The notes: generated by a model not told the origin, from the letters alone. A stretch of 64,000 nt of DNA from Telmatobacter sp. DSM 110680 (GCF_039994875.1 NZ_CP121196.1:5208001-5272000), one strand, 5' to 3'. Counted from the stretch's first letter, positions 41,265 to 51,282 are shown. Program-made: numbers and translations.

Positions 41265-42203
41265 ATGAAAACCAACGCTGCCACGATCCTTTTAGCGTTT
41301 TTGGGGGCTCTGACTGCAGGGCGGTTGAGCGCGCAGTCTACCGGCGCCGCCAAAGAGGCGAAGCCGGTGGCATATCCGTATGCTGCGGAGGAATCCGGAG
41401 GCCTCTCCCCTTCTCTGCTGAGAAAAGACCTCGACCTCCGCGCTGCTTTATCGGCAGCGCCTGATTCAGCGGAACTGATGTATGCCTACGCGCTCGTCCT
41501 GCGCCAGGAAGGCAAGGCACGCGACTCACTAGCTGCGTACACGCGCGCTGCGAGCATGCGCAAGCCGACGGCACAGGAACTGCGCAGTGTGGCGCTCGAT
41601 TACGTCATGCTCAGCGATTATGATGACGCCATTCACTGGCTCGAACTTGCCGTGCAGATCGACCCTCATGACGTGGATGCTCTCTATTCTCTCGGCCGCT
41701 GCTATTACTCCAAAGACAGATACCAGGAAGCGCGGAAGCTCTATGAACAAGTTCTCGCCATCCAGCCCAAAAATATAAAAGCCGAGGAAAACATTGGCCT
41801 GGTTTATGACGCCACCAATGAGCCCGAGAAAGCAGAGGAAGCTCTGCGGAAAGCAACAAGCTGGGCAGACGCTAATGGGCAGGATGAGTGGCCCTTCTTG
41901 GATCTTGGCGTTTTTCTTCTCGATCACAATCGATTGCCGGAAGCGATCGATGATCTTCGCATTGCAATCCGCATCAGGCCGACGCGTGCCGAATCTCACG
42001 AGAAACTTGGCCGCGCCCTTCTAGCCAGTCAAGATGCGGTAGGTGGAATCAATGAGTTGCGGGAAGCTACGCGTTTGGAACCTGACAATCCGCGTACCCA
42101 TTACGAGCTTGGCCGGGCGCTTCGCCAAGCAGGACAGATCGATAAAGCGCAAGAAGAATTCAAACTCAGCCAGAAGCTCTACACGTCGCATAGCCAGGAG
42201 TAG
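41265..42203 (+). CDS. Exported TPR-repeat protein
   Basis: The ATG at 41265, after a GGAG ribosome site, gives a 312-residue product with a signal peptide (AATILLAFLGALTAGRLSAQ). The mature part is a run of seven or so tetratricopeptide repeats (AYTRAASMRKPTAQELRSV, AIHWLELAVQIDPHDVDALY, QVLAIQPKNIKAEENIGLVY, AIDDLRIAIRIRPTRAESHE, GGINELREATRLEPDNPRTH, AQEEFKLSQKLYTSHSQE). TPR proteins act as scaffolds; no partner can be named. It is convergent with the CRTAC1 gene. Two further TPR genes occur at 49982 and 59192 within the glycan locus, so this one may mark its left edge. Confidence 0.88.
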   Translation: MKTNAATILLAFLGALTAGRLSAQSTGAAKEAKPVAYPYAAEESGGLSPSLLRKDLDLRAALSAAPDSAELMYAYALVLRQEGKARDSLAAYTRAASMRKPTAQELRSVALDYVMLSDYDDAIHWLELAVQIDPHDVDALYSLGRCYYSKDRYQEARKLYEQVLAIQPKNIKAEENIGLVYDATNEPEKAEEALRKATSWADANGQDEWPFLDLGVFLLDHNRLPEAIDDLRIAIRIRPTRAESHEKLGRALLASQDAVGGINELREATRLEPDNPRTHYELGRALRQAGQIDKAQEEFKLSQKLYTSHSQE

Positions 42204-42238
42204 CGCGTCACGCTAAGCACGTGCGAAACCGCGCGTTT

Positions 42239-44014
42239 TCAGGGCTTGGGAGGATCGGCCACGGCGACTGGCTTGGCTGAATCCGATTGCGCCGGCTCTT
42301 CGATAACCAGTTCCTTGTCGCCTTTCTGATTGCGGAGAACTTGCTGGATTCCGCTTGGCCAGCGGATTTCGATGCGATCGATGGCGACATCGCCGGCAAG
42401 CCCAAAGTGCAATCTTCGATCGCTGGCGGAAAGATATCCGCTCGACGTGGTCACCGTTCCCCATTGGCTGTGAGATGCTGTCACGATTTTGACCTGGGCG
42501 CCGATCGCATCGCGATTGCTTTTGTGTCCGATGAGGCGCAGTGTCACCCAATGATTCTTGGTGTCGGTCAAATTGAGCAAGACGTGCGCTGGACCACCGT
42601 TGGTGGAGACTACTGCGTCGATGCGGCCGTCGTTATTGATATCGCCGATCGCCATGCCTCTGCCGACCCAGGCTTCGTGAAAGATCTCAGACGAAATTCC
42701 CGAGATGTCCACGAACTTCTTGCCAGTGTTGCGCGCCAACATCATGGGTTCGCGATAGTGCAATTGCGGGAAACTCTTTTCAATCGTGTCGAGATCATGC
42801 CCCTGCGCGATCAGAAGATCCTTCCAGCCATCGTTATCGTAATCGAGGAATCGAAGACTCCAGCCGGAGTGCAGCATCGACATGCCGCCAAGACCGGAAG
42901 CGAAGCTTGCGTAATCAAATGTGCTATCGCCGAGGTTGCGATAGAGGGCGTAGCGTTGATTGGCGAGATCGGTGATCACCAGGTCGGGCCATCCATCGTT
43001 GTTGTAGTCGGCGAAATCCACGCCCATGCCGGCGTAAGTCTTGCCTTCTGCATTGACAGCGATGCCGCTTTCAAGACCGACCTCTTCAAAGGTGCCATCG
43101 GTCTTCTGGTGAAACAGGAACTCGGGCATGGAATCATTCGCTACGAACAGGTCGATCCTGCCGTCCTGATCGAAATCTCCAATCGCAATGCCGAGTGCCT
43201 TGGCCGGAACATCGAGGCCGAGTTTGTGCGCAACTTCTGTGAAGTGTCCGTTGCCGTCGTTGTGGTAGACGAGCATGGTGATGGGCTGAAAGACATCGGG
43301 ATGACAGTATCCGCGAAAGCCTTCCCGATGTTCGCCGCAATAGACATCGTTCCAATCCCACTGCACATACCGGTCGACAACCAGATCGAGCAAACCGTCG
43401 TTATCCAGATCAACCCACGTGGCGGAACTGGACCAGCCGCCACCACCGACGCCTGCTTTGTCGGTCACATCCGTAAATGTGCAGTTGCCGTTGTTGTGGT
43501 AGAGACGATTTCCCCCGTAGCCAGTAACGTAGAGATCTTCGTTGCCGTCGTTATCGTAGTCGGCCACAGCCACACCCATGCTGTATCCGATTCCTTGCAG
43601 GCCGGCCTTCTCCGTCACATCTTCAAAGGTTCCGTCGGCTTTCTGATGGAATAAGCGATTCCAATCTTGCGGACCCGTCTTTTGGGGAATGAATCCGGCG
43701 GGCGTGGGATCGGTGTAGGGTGCACCGTTGGCGAGAAAGATATCGAGACGGCCATCATTGTCGCAATCGAACAAGGCCACACCGGAGCCCATGGTTTCAA
43801 TGAGATATTTCCGGGACGTATGCGGCGCCTGGTGAACAAACTTGATGCCCACCTTTTCCGCCACGTCGACGAATCGTCCGGGGACCTGCTGATCTGCGTC
43901 AGCCTTCGTTGGTGGCGAGGACTGCCCATACACGCTCAATGGCGCCAGGATAATAAAGAACAGCCGAGTGAGCCGACCGGCGAACTTGAGTTTTGTTCGT
44001 ATCTTTTGCTGCAT
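42239..44014 (-). CDS. CRTAC1/ASPIC-UnbV secreted FG-GAP protein
   Basis: The 591-residue exported protein starts with a signal peptide (LTRLFFIILAPLSVYG). It carries several FG-GAP beta-propeller repeats with calcium loops (DCDNDGRLDIFLANG, DYDNDGNEDLYVTGY, DLDNDGLLDLVVD, DFDQDGRIDLFVAND, DYNNDGWPDLVITDL, DYDNDGWKDLLIAQG, DINNDGRIDAVVSTN). It ends in the ASPIC/UnbV domain (GAQVKIVTASHSQWGTVTTS, SASDRRLHFGL, IEIRWPSGIQQVL). CRTAC1-type proteins are abundant in Acidobacteriota and accompany glycan degradation genes, but their precise role is unknown. Its position 3' of the GH genes in the same direction suggests it belongs to the glycan locus. Confidence 0.93.
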   Translation of the reverse strand: MQQKIRTKLKFAGRLTRLFFIILAPLSVYGQSSPPTKADADQQVPGRFVDVAEKVGIKFVHQAPHTSRKYLIETMGSGVALFDCDNDGRLDIFLANGAPYTDPTPAGFIPQKTGPQDWNRLFHQKADGTFEDVTEKAGLQGIGYSMGVAVADYDNDGNEDLYVTGYGGNRLYHNNGNCTFTDVTDKAGVGGGGWSSSATWVDLDNDGLLDLVVDRYVQWDWNDVYCGEHREGFRGYCHPDVFQPITMLVYHNDGNGHFTEVAHKLGLDVPAKALGIAIGDFDQDGRIDLFVANDSMPEFLFHQKTDGTFEEVGLESGIAVNAEGKTYAGMGVDFADYNNDGWPDLVITDLANQRYALYRNLGDSTFDYASFASGLGGMSMLHSGWSLRFLDYDNDGWKDLLIAQGHDLDTIEKSFPQLHYREPMMLARNTGKKFVDISGISSEIFHEAWVGRGMAIGDINNDGRIDAVVSTNGGPAHVLLNLTDTKNHWVTLRLIGHKSNRDAIGAQVKIVTASHSQWGTVTTSSGYLSASDRRLHFGLAGDVAIDRIEIRWPSGIQQVLRNQKGDKELVIEEPAQSDSAKPVAVADPPKP

Positions 44015-44168
44015 TCGCCTCGTTTTGGCTGACCTTCAATGGAGTGATGGCTCGAACGATCGGATCGGTTACGTGTTTCAAACGAGGACCGGTGCCGGGC
44101 CCCCAGTTCGGGTTCGTGTTCGTTCGAGACCAACCTCCTCAACGATATTCGAGCAGCGGTGTTTTTCG

Positions 44169-45314
44169 CTACTGCTTTCCTGTCAGAGACCGCAGGATCT
44201 CTACCTCTCGCTCGCGATAAGGCTTTCCGTCTTCATAGAACACATCGTGGAACCAGACGGTTGGCGTCACGAGCACGTACGGCCGCTGCCATGAGTCCCA
44301 AGGCAGATAGGTCTGACTGCGGCCCTTCACCAATCCCCAATTGACTGCGCCGACGTGGTATCTCTTGGCGATCGGGAGGACTGTATCGAAAGTGCTTCCG
44401 GCTCCGCGAGCCATGTACTCCGTGCAGATGAGAGGGCGATGAAACTTCTGAAGCTGCTGTACGCGGCTCTCGAAGCCTTCGGGCCAATCGTAGTTGTGAA
44501 ACGTGATGACATCGGATTCTTCCACCTGCGTGCGCGCCATCGGGGACATCGCATCGAGGGAACTCCAATCGCCGGACCAGATTCCGCTGGTAAGGGGCTG
44601 AGTGGGTTGCTTTTCGCGAGCCCACGCAAACACTTGCGGCAGCAGATTCAGAACAAGTTCCTTTTTGTTGGGCGGTTCAAGCTTGCCATAGGAAGACTGG
44701 TTATCGTTGTCCGGCTCATTCCAGATGTCCCAGGCCAGCACACGGGGATCATTGGCGAAGGCTCCAACGACTCCCTGCACATAGGACTTGAGTTTTGGAT
44801 ACTGCATCGGATCTTTCAATGCAACTCGACCGGGGGCTTGCACCCATCCGGAGTTATGCACGCCGGGAATTGGCGGACGCTGTGGCCCGAGCAACGGATC
44901 GGGATCCCAGCAGGAATCGAATAAAACGAAGATCGGTTTGATGTGGTGTGCGCTGGCTATCGCGAGAAACCTATCGATGCGATGCTCAAATCCTGTGGGG
45001 TCTTGTTCCCACGGAAGATTGTGGAGAAAGACGCGCATGGTGTTCATGCCGAGGCCTTCGGCCCATCCCAGTTCGCGATCAATCTCCTGCTCATCGAAGG
45101 TTGCAGCCTGCCACATCTCAAGTTCGTTGACGGCGTCGGAAGGAAGAAAATTGGCGCCAACGAGCCACGGCTGATCCGCGTACCACTGATTGGCCTGGTC
45201 TTCAGTCCATTTTTGCTTTGGCTCCGCACCTCGTAGCTGCGAAACAAGGAGGAGAGGCAATACAAAAAAACTAACAAGAAGGCGCATGTGCAGAAAATCG
45301 TGAACCTTATTCAC
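44169..45314 (-). CDS. Exported glycoside hydrolase, GH5-like (cellulase/mannanase clan)
   Basis: The 381-residue product starts at a GTG (45314) that has AAAGGA upstream, with a signal peptide (LLVSFFVLPLLLVSQLRG). It has a TIM-barrel glycosidase of clan GH-A. The acid/base Glu is in VLAWDIWNEPDNDNQ (WDIWNEP) and the likely nucleophile Glu is in RPLICTEYMARGAG. Trp/Asp contacts in GLGMNTMRVFLHNLPW and FVLFDSCWDPDPLLG are also typical. GH5 and related families cleave beta-mannan, beta-glucan or similar chains; the exact substrate cannot be fixed here. It lies between the GH51 gene and CRTAC1 in the same direction. Confidence 0.85.
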   Translation of the reverse strand: MNKVHDFLHMRLLVSFFVLPLLLVSQLRGAEPKQKWTEDQANQWYADQPWLVGANFLPSDAVNELEMWQAATFDEQEIDRELGWAEGLGMNTMRVFLHNLPWEQDPTGFEHRIDRFLAIASAHHIKPIFVLFDSCWDPDPLLGPQRPPIPGVHNSGWVQAPGRVALKDPMQYPKLKSYVQGVVGAFANDPRVLAWDIWNEPDNDNQSSYGKLEPPNKKELVLNLLPQVFAWAREKQPTQPLTSGIWSGDWSSLDAMSPMARTQVEESDVITFHNYDWPEGFESRVQQLQKFHRPLICTEYMARGAGSTFDTVLPIAKRYHVGAVNWGLVKGRSQTYLPWDSWQRPYVLVTPTVWFHDVFYEDGKPYREREVEILRSLTGKQ

Positions 45315-45363
45315 TTTGAATGATTCCTTTCCGCTTCGACCTACAGGAGCTGCTTGAAACTAT

Positions 45364-47508
45364 TCATTTGCGCTTGAACGAGATCACCGTGACACTTCCA
45401 TGCGGAAATACGTGGGACCATCCATCCGGCCGCACCGCTTCCCTGCTCTCAGTTGGCTGAACATGGTCAGGTGAGATTTCGTCGTTACTGTCGGTGAGAG
45501 AAGGTGAGTTCAAGACGCTGATCTCTGCCTGGCTGCCAGCGGCAAAACCGTGTAGACCAATCTTGGTCGGAATGTCAGTTGAGATGCTCCGATTTACGCA
45601 AAACAACGTCAGAGTTTTTCCGTCGGCACTGAGTGCGGCGGCGACATCAAGGTTGGGAACGGACGCAATCTCCGGCAAGCGATTGACGCCGTGCTGCACC
45701 GAATACAAGCCGGAGTTCGCCACGACAGAAACAAGCTTTGCTATATCAGCGCCGGCATACATCTTGAATGCGTAGTAAGAGGGCGTTCCAAATACCTGGC
45801 TGCGTTTTTTCCAGATGCCGGCAAACTCCATGATGCCTGTCATGTCGGAGACTGGAACGATGTCTGCATTCCTCATCACCATGTTCAGGAAACCGCCGGT
45901 CAGGACGGCTCCGCCCATGTTGAGGAAATTCGGAGCATTTAATCGTTCTCCGATGAAGAGCCATTCTGTAAATGCGACGTGTGCTTTGTCTTCGTAGCCT
46001 GGAGTGGAGTCGATCTGCTGCTGCTCCTGGCGCACACGCCTCTCCAACTCAACCGGGAGTGCGAGCGAGGCCTGGGCTACGAAGTCCGCCGTCGGTGTTT
46101 TTTGCTGTACTTCGCCGGTGCCCACTACGAAATGAGTAGAGAGGTAGTTGAATGTGCCGGGCGTGTTCGTGAGTTGAATGGCGTTCCAGCTTTTGAAGAC
46201 TTCGGGGTCTGCGCCAGTAGCAATGAGGCGCGCAGTTGGGTCGACTGCGTGAATCGCCTTGCTGAATTCCAGCGTTCTCGCGGCTAGTTGATCTTTGGTC
46301 GGATAGCCGAGATTCCAATTGCCCCAAAGTTCATTACCGAGTTCCCAAAGCAAACCTGAGTGCATCTGCCAGTGCTCATTGATATAGCGAACCCACGCGG
46401 CGGCTTCATCCGGGGTTCCGCTGCCGAGGTTGAGCGCAACTTGTGGCTCGGCACCAATCTCTCGGCAGAACTCGAGAAACTCATCGGTGCCGAAGCTGTT
46501 GTACTCCGGAATTCCCCAGGAATTATTGATCGTGTTGATGCGTTTATCGCGCGGACCTATACCGTCTTTCCAGTGGTACGAGGAGGTAAAATTTCCGCCA
46601 AATCGCACCAGGGGCGTGTGCATGGCCTTGGCCATGGCGACCGCGTCCGGGTCGAGGCCGTTCTTCGCATCCGCCGGCATGAGTGAGAACTGATCAAAAT
46701 CGATGCGCCCATCTCCCGCAACCTGCACGACAAAATCCGCGGGATCGAGGCGATGCAACTTCCCATCCGGAATGTGGAACGTAAAACTAAATTTTTTCCA
46801 CGATTCGTCGGTGACTTCGATCTGCTGGGATGCGAGCACCTCATCCTGATCACGCATCTTCAACGCAACCACAACGCCCGTCTGACCGCCTACATGTTTC
46901 GCATAGAAACTGCCTTCGTAATCGTGGGTGCGATGAATTGGAAGGTAAACCCTCTGCTTGATGCCAGTTGTTTCGCCGGGCACGCCGAGCACCAGTAAGG
47001 ACTGCCATGAATTGGCCGCATCGCCGTGGTGAACCTCGTATCGATTGCCTTGACGCGGATCGACCGGCTCCCACGGCAAAGGAACGTCCACGCCACTGGA
47101 ACGGCGCAACTCCGGACGTTCACGCAGCATGTCGGCAGTTTTCTCGGGGCTCCACAAACCGGCTTCGAAGCTTGGATTTTCAAGCAATTCCGCCCAGAGT
47201 CCGTTGTAGGTTGAGTTTCCAATAGGCTCGAGAAATGTGCCGAAGATGGTGCGCGGTATCGGCTGACTCGCAACCTTGCTCGCGTCAATGTCGATGGTGG
47301 CAACGGCTGGAATGGGTTCTGTTACCGTTACCTGGGCGACCATGGGAACTGCGAACGCGAGTGCGGATGCAAACGCGATGAGCTTTACTCGGACTCCGCG
47401 CGGCTTCGTGTTTCCTGCAACGAGTGGTGCAAAAATAGCACGTTGACTCACAAGACGAGCAGAGCCTTGATTCCGGCTTTGATTACTGCAATGTTGAAAC
47501 GTGCACAT
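45364..47508 (-). CDS. Exported alpha-L-arabinofuranosidase, GH51
   Basis: This is a clan GH-A arabinofuranosidase. The acid/base Glu is in LLWELGNELWGNWNLG and the nucleophile Glu in AHVAFTEWLFIGERLN. The N-terminal beta-sandwich (PRTIFGTFLEPIGNSTYNG, AELLENPSFEAGLW) and an inserted carbohydrate-binding-like beta domain with QDEVLASQQIEVTDESWKKF are as in acidobacterial GH51 enzymes. The reading frame runs to 47649; I put the start at the ATG 47508, but a GTG at 47451 is an equally good one and neither has a good ribosome site. A hydrophobic segment (KLIAFASALAFAVPMVAQ) serves as the export signal. It overlaps the end of the GH43 gene by 26 bp if 47508 is used. Confidence 0.93.
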   Translation of the reverse strand: MCTFQHCSNQSRNQGSARLVSQRAIFAPLVAGNTKPRGVRVKLIAFASALAFAVPMVAQVTVTEPIPAVATIDIDASKVASQPIPRTIFGTFLEPIGNSTYNGLWAELLENPSFEAGLWSPEKTADMLRERPELRRSSGVDVPLPWEPVDPRQGNRYEVHHGDAANSWQSLLVLGVPGETTGIKQRVYLPIHRTHDYEGSFYAKHVGGQTGVVVALKMRDQDEVLASQQIEVTDESWKKFSFTFHIPDGKLHRLDPADFVVQVAGDGRIDFDQFSLMPADAKNGLDPDAVAMAKAMHTPLVRFGGNFTSSYHWKDGIGPRDKRINTINNSWGIPEYNSFGTDEFLEFCREIGAEPQVALNLGSGTPDEAAAWVRYINEHWQMHSGLLWELGNELWGNWNLGYPTKDQLAARTLEFSKAIHAVDPTARLIATGADPEVFKSWNAIQLTNTPGTFNYLSTHFVVGTGEVQQKTPTADFVAQASLALPVELERRVRQEQQQIDSTPGYEDKAHVAFTEWLFIGERLNAPNFLNMGGAVLTGGFLNMVMRNADIVPVSDMTGIMEFAGIWKKRSQVFGTPSYYAFKMYAGADIAKLVSVVANSGLYSVQHGVNRLPEIASVPNLDVAAALSADGKTLTLFCVNRSISTDIPTKIGLHGFAAGSQAEISVLNSPSLTDSNDEISPDHVQPTESREAVRPDGWSHVFPHGSVTVISFKRK

Positions 47509-49921
47509 AATGGAATGTCCCCACATATCCAGACCGATTTCCCGCATACAGACAGATCTTCTCTGAGCTGCCCAGTTGATGGACCCAGGTACCGCCCCGA
47601 GTCCAGGTGACTCCGTCTTTGCTGCTGAAAGCTGTGTAGTGTTCTTCACCGTCCACGTTGCGCTTCACAATCCGCAACCAGACCGTGACCTGCGTGCTGA
47701 TGGATGCTGGACCGAGATTTGTTGCGCCCCATGTCGAGTAGCCGGCAGCTTGTGCGGTCTCAGCCTTGATGAATTCGACCTGCCGCGTGTCGTTGTTGTT
47801 GTAGAGATCGGCTCGGACGAAATTGTTGTCGTCGGCGTAGATAAGCAACCCCGCCTGCGCGAAATCGGGTCCAACGCCACTCGTCGGAAGATTGATATCA
47901 ACTTTCGTTTCCGCCATGTAGTCCCCTACAGGAGCGGGCTCCGACAAAAGCGGGACGTTGCTCATGCTTCCGATCGGGTCGTACGCAACCGAGTTGACCT
48001 GGTAAGAATTGTTTGTCAGTGCGTAACTGGGCGTTGCGTGCAGGAATGACCATTGCGGACTCAGAGCGGACGAAGAAAAATCATCGGACAGAGATGCGAT
48101 TGCGGTTCCGGGCGAATCCTCTGTTGCCAGCACAGACGTGTATGAGTTGGCCGCTGCTGGTTGCGCTGCAGGAAGGGGCTGAGGTGAATTCTTGTCGGAA
48201 GCGCCGAACCCGCCGCGAACGACAGGCCATCCGTTCACCCAATCAATAGCATCGATGAAACCCGACCTGGCTGTGTATCCGACCGAACCGGCATAATACG
48301 GCGTCGCTGCAAGGATGCCGTGATAGAGCATGTAGTCTTGTCCGGCTTCGTCGGTAAAGACAACATTTCCGCCTGGACCGATCACGCTGTTGCCGTTCAT
48401 GCGGAGCGCAGGAGTTCCGCCGGGGTTGATCGCGGTCATCGGAATTCCCGCAGCGTCCAGATACGGGCCCATTGGGCTGGTCGCGCGGCCGACGAAGACT
48501 CCGTAGCCGCTGAGGGGACCGTTGCAACAGTTTGTGGACGACGCGAACAGGTAGTAGTAGCCGCCATGAATCCACCAATTGCCGCCTTCGTAGCGGTTAT
48601 CGACAGCGACCGGTTGTTCGCTTGTCTTGTCGGAGGTTAGTCCGTTGGCTGATAGCTTTCTTACATAAAGTCCGCCGACGAAGCTGCCGAAGAGGATGTA
48701 TCTCTGTCCTGTCGCGTCCTGAATTTCATCGGGATCAATCGTGGACCTGTACGAACCGGAGCAACAATTCGTGGCTGGTTCTGGTTCGACAACCGGTGCA
48801 CCAGAATCCACAAACGGGCCTGTGGGACTGGAACTGACACCCACGCCAATGGCAGATCCGTTACCTGCAAGTGCAGTAGCCGATGCAGCAAAGTAAAGGT
48901 AATATTGCCCGTTGAAATATTTGATGGAGGGTGCCCACAAGGACGCTCCATTCACATTGGCCCATGAGGGCAGGCCTGCGAAAGCGTCGCCGTCATATGT
49001 CCAGTCCACGAGATCTGACGAGTGGAATACGTTGATGAAATGCGGATTTGGATCACCTGCATATAATGCATCGCTGGTGCAGTACAAATACCACGTATCA
49101 ACGCCGCCACTTTGCAATTTGTAGATGGCTGGATCTGCGCAACTGACTGCGGGAATGCTGGCCGATGCATTCAGCTTTAGCGGATTTGTATAGGTCGCTC
49201 CCGAAGGTAGGTTAATGATGACCGTGACAGGCTGCGATGCGGAACCGGAATAAGCTGTGTCTCCGCTATAGGACGCTGTAATGCTGTCAACGCCTGCAGG
49301 CATCTTTGTCGAGGTGAAGTTCGCCAGACCTGTCGAATCGATGGATGCTGTTCCGAGTGCGGTTGAGCCAGAGCTAAACGTCACATTTCCTGTAGGTGTT
49401 GCGCCGCTTGATGAAGACGAGTTTGTCACCTGCGCCTTCAACTCAACCGGTAAACCTTGTAACGTGCTTGGAGTCGATGTGAGGAGCGTGACCACACTGG
49501 CTTCTAACGGTTGAGACACCGTGACCGCGACGTTGCTCGATGTCGAAGAAGCAAGCGTTGCGGTTCCTCCGAAACTGGCGTTAAACGTGTGCGTACCTAC
49601 CCCCAGTGAGCTGCTTGACCATGTGGCTTGGCCGCTTGAACTCAGTGGGGCGGAAGCAAGCAGGGTTGTGCCGTCATAAAACATCACCGATCCTGTAGTC
49701 ACGGGACTTCCCGAGGACTTGACGGTACATGTCAGCGTGAGCGCGCTTCCTAAACTCAACTGGCCGGTTGAGGCCACCAGCGCTGTAGTCGTGGGGGATA
49801 CCTGGGGCTGCGAGGTTCCTCCGCTGCCGCCGGAGCATCCGAGCAAGGCAGCTGCAATAATCAGCAGGACGCCCGCAAGCGGTCGGCGGTCGGCTTGAAT
49901 GTGAGATCCCCACGTGCGCAT
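47483..49921 (-). CDS. Surface lipoprotein glycoside hydrolase, GH43-type, with two Ig-like domains and a C-terminal lectin-like domain
   Basis: The 812-residue protein begins with a lipoprotein signal (lipobox ALLGC) and a Gly/Ser-rich stretch. Two bacterial Ig-like domains follow (about residues 45-140 and 145-235, each ending in VAVTVSQP/TVIINLP-type sequences). The five-bladed propeller of a GH43-like arabinanase/xylosidase is next, with the Asp in PAVSCADPAIYKL, SLWAPSIKYFNGQYYLYFA, RSTIDPDEI, and EGGNWWIHGGYYYLF. Its last 200 residues (SLSDDFSSSALSPQWSFLHA to GYVGTFHYVHVSTLQ) resemble a concanavalin-like DUF1349-type lectin domain. It probably trims arabinose-containing side chains at the cell surface. 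It precedes GH51. Confidence 0.9.
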   Translation of the reverse strand: MRTWGSHIQADRRPLAGVLLIIAAALLGCSGGSGGTSQPQVSPTTTALVASTGQLSLGSALTLTCTVKSSGSPVTTGSVMFYDGTTLLASAPLSSSGQATWSSSSLGVGTHTFNASFGGTATLASSTSSNVAVTVSQPLEASVVTLLTSTPSTLQGLPVELKAQVTNSSSSSGATPTGNVTFSSGSTALGTASIDSTGLANFTSTKMPAGVDSITASYSGDTAYSGSASQPVTVIINLPSGATYTNPLKLNASASIPAVSCADPAIYKLQSGGVDTWYLYCTSDALYAGDPNPHFINVFHSSDLVDWTYDGDAFAGLPSWANVNGASLWAPSIKYFNGQYYLYFAASATALAGNGSAIGVGVSSSPTGPFVDSGAPVVEPEPATNCCSGSYRSTIDPDEIQDATGQRYILFGSFVGGLYVRKLSANGLTSDKTSEQPVAVDNRYEGGNWWIHGGYYYLFASSTNCCNGPLSGYGVFVGRATSPMGPYLDAAGIPMTAINPGGTPALRMNGNSVIGPGGNVVFTDEAGQDYMLYHGILAATPYYAGSVGYTARSGFIDAIDWVNGWPVVRGGFGASDKNSPQPLPAAQPAAANSYTSVLATEDSPGTAIASLSDDFSSSALSPQWSFLHATPSYALTNNSYQVNSVAYDPIGSMSNVPLLSEPAPVGDYMAETKVDINLPTSGVGPDFAQAGLLIYADDNNFVRADLYNNNDTRQVEFIKAETAQAAGYSTWGATNLGPASISTQVTVWLRIVKRNVDGEEHYTAFSSKDGVTWTRGGTWVHQLGSSEKICLYAGNRSGYVGTFHYVHVSTLQ

Positions 49922-49981
49922 GATCCTGGTGTCCGATGTGCTCTGCTCGTCACCCTTTAGCGCGGGGCGTGAAACAGAGCG

Positions 49982-51178
49982 TCAATTCTTTCCTTTAACG
50001 TCGGAAGACGGTACTGTAGCCGTTCCAAATCCTGCGGAAATTGCAGACAAGACCGCCGGATTCAACTTTGAATTCTGTGCCTTCAATCGCGTGTATTCGT
50101 GGATAGCGCGATTCGAATCTTCAATCCTGCCGAGTTTGCGATAGACGCGCGAGAGTTCGTATTGCACACGCGGCGCCAGTTCCGGCTCGGGGTGCATGTC
50201 TCGTGCTTTTTCCAGCGCGACGAGTGCCTCTTTGGGCTTGCCGGCGTCAAACTCACCCAGGCCGAGATAGAAGTAGGTAGCGGGAAAATCCTTGTAGATG
50301 GATACGACCTTCTGGAGCAGTTGCAGGCCCTCGTCTCCGCGATTGGTCTCAATATCTATCTTGGCGAGGTTGTACATCGCGACTGGATTGTTGGGGCTCA
50401 ACTCCAGTTCTTTGCTGTAGGCCTGCTGCGCAAGGTCGAGTTCGCTTGACTTGCGGTATTCGCTGCCCAGTTCTTCGTACAGGTCGGAGTTGTTGGGCAT
50501 TTGCTTGATGGCTTCCTGAAACTCCGCAATCGCTTCCTTGTGCTGACTCTGCCGGGAATAAATCTGTCCTTGTACCCGATGCACATGCCACGAGTTTGGA
50601 TCGATGACGGCCATGCGCGCGTAGCTGGCAAATGCAACATCGTTGTGGGCCTGCCCGCGATACTCAAGGATGTTGAGGTCGTCCGGCGCGAGTTCTGCAG
50701 CACGGTCAAGAGGCTCTGTGGCTTTCTCTGGGTGTCCATCCTGCAACTCGACGACTCCCATCCACATGTAAGCTTGCGCGTTTTTGGGATCGAGTTCGAC
50801 TTCACGCTTCAGTGCGGCGACGCATTGATCGACTTGGTGCATCTGCGCATAGGCGATACCAAGGAACAAGTTCGCGCCCTGGATCGATGAATTGCGTGCA
50901 ACTGCGCGACTGAGAAAGTCGGACGCGGCCTCTGGTTTGCCGAGGCGAAGCTCCGCCACGCCGAGTCCCATCAGAGCTTCGGGGTTTTCTGGATTTGCTT
51001 TGACCGCAGCCTGGAAGTACTTCTCCGCGTCGGCTGTTCGTCCCGCGCGGATAGCTTCTGATCCCAAGCGGAGAGCATCATCGGCGGACTGGCCATCCGG
51101 CCGCGATTCGGTTTGACCTACACCGCGCGGAAGTCCAAGCAGAAAGCCGACCATTAGAAGAGCGCTGCATATTCTCAT
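49982..51178 (-). CDS. Exported TPR-repeat protein of the glycan locus
   Basis: The 398-residue protein has an N-terminal signal peptide (CSALLMVGFLLGLPRGVG) and about ten tetratricopeptide repeats: AEKYFQAAVKANPENPEAL, AASDFLSRAVARNSSIQGAN, ALKREVELDPKNAQAYMWMG, AEPLDRAAELAPDDLNILEY, AIAEFQEAIKQMPNNSDLY, AYSKELELSPNNPVAMYNLA and LVALEKARDMHPEPELAPR. It is the first gene after the TonB receptor terminator, with the GH43 gene 60 bp downstream. A scaffold that groups the surface enzymes is a reasonable inference; no partner is known. Confidence 0.88.
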   Translation of the reverse strand: MRICSALLMVGFLLGLPRGVGQTESRPDGQSADDALRLGSEAIRAGRTADAEKYFQAAVKANPENPEALMGLGVAELRLGKPEAASDFLSRAVARNSSIQGANLFLGIAYAQMHQVDQCVAALKREVELDPKNAQAYMWMGVVELQDGHPEKATEPLDRAAELAPDDLNILEYRGQAHNDVAFASYARMAVIDPNSWHVHRVQGQIYSRQSQHKEAIAEFQEAIKQMPNNSDLYEELGSEYRKSSELDLAQQAYSKELELSPNNPVAMYNLAKIDIETNRGDEGLQLLQKVVSIYKDFPATYFYLGLGEFDAGKPKEALVALEKARDMHPEPELAPRVQYELSRVYRKLGRIEDSNRAIHEYTRLKAQNSKLNPAVLSAISAGFGTATVPSSDVKGKN

Positions 51179-51282
51179 TCGAAATTGTCCCCGTCATTCC
51201 ATTCAAATTCCATTTCGAACAAAGGATACGACGCTCTGGATCAAGACCGGTAGTTGGTATCTGGATGCAAACAGACACTAGC

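Noticed and set aside
42287..43654. A 455-residue plus-strand open frame opposite the CRTAC1 gene
   Set aside because: It is antisense to a well-supported FG-GAP/ASPIC gene; the repeated calcium loops on the minus strand create the long open frame, and the product has no recognisable domain or ribosome site.
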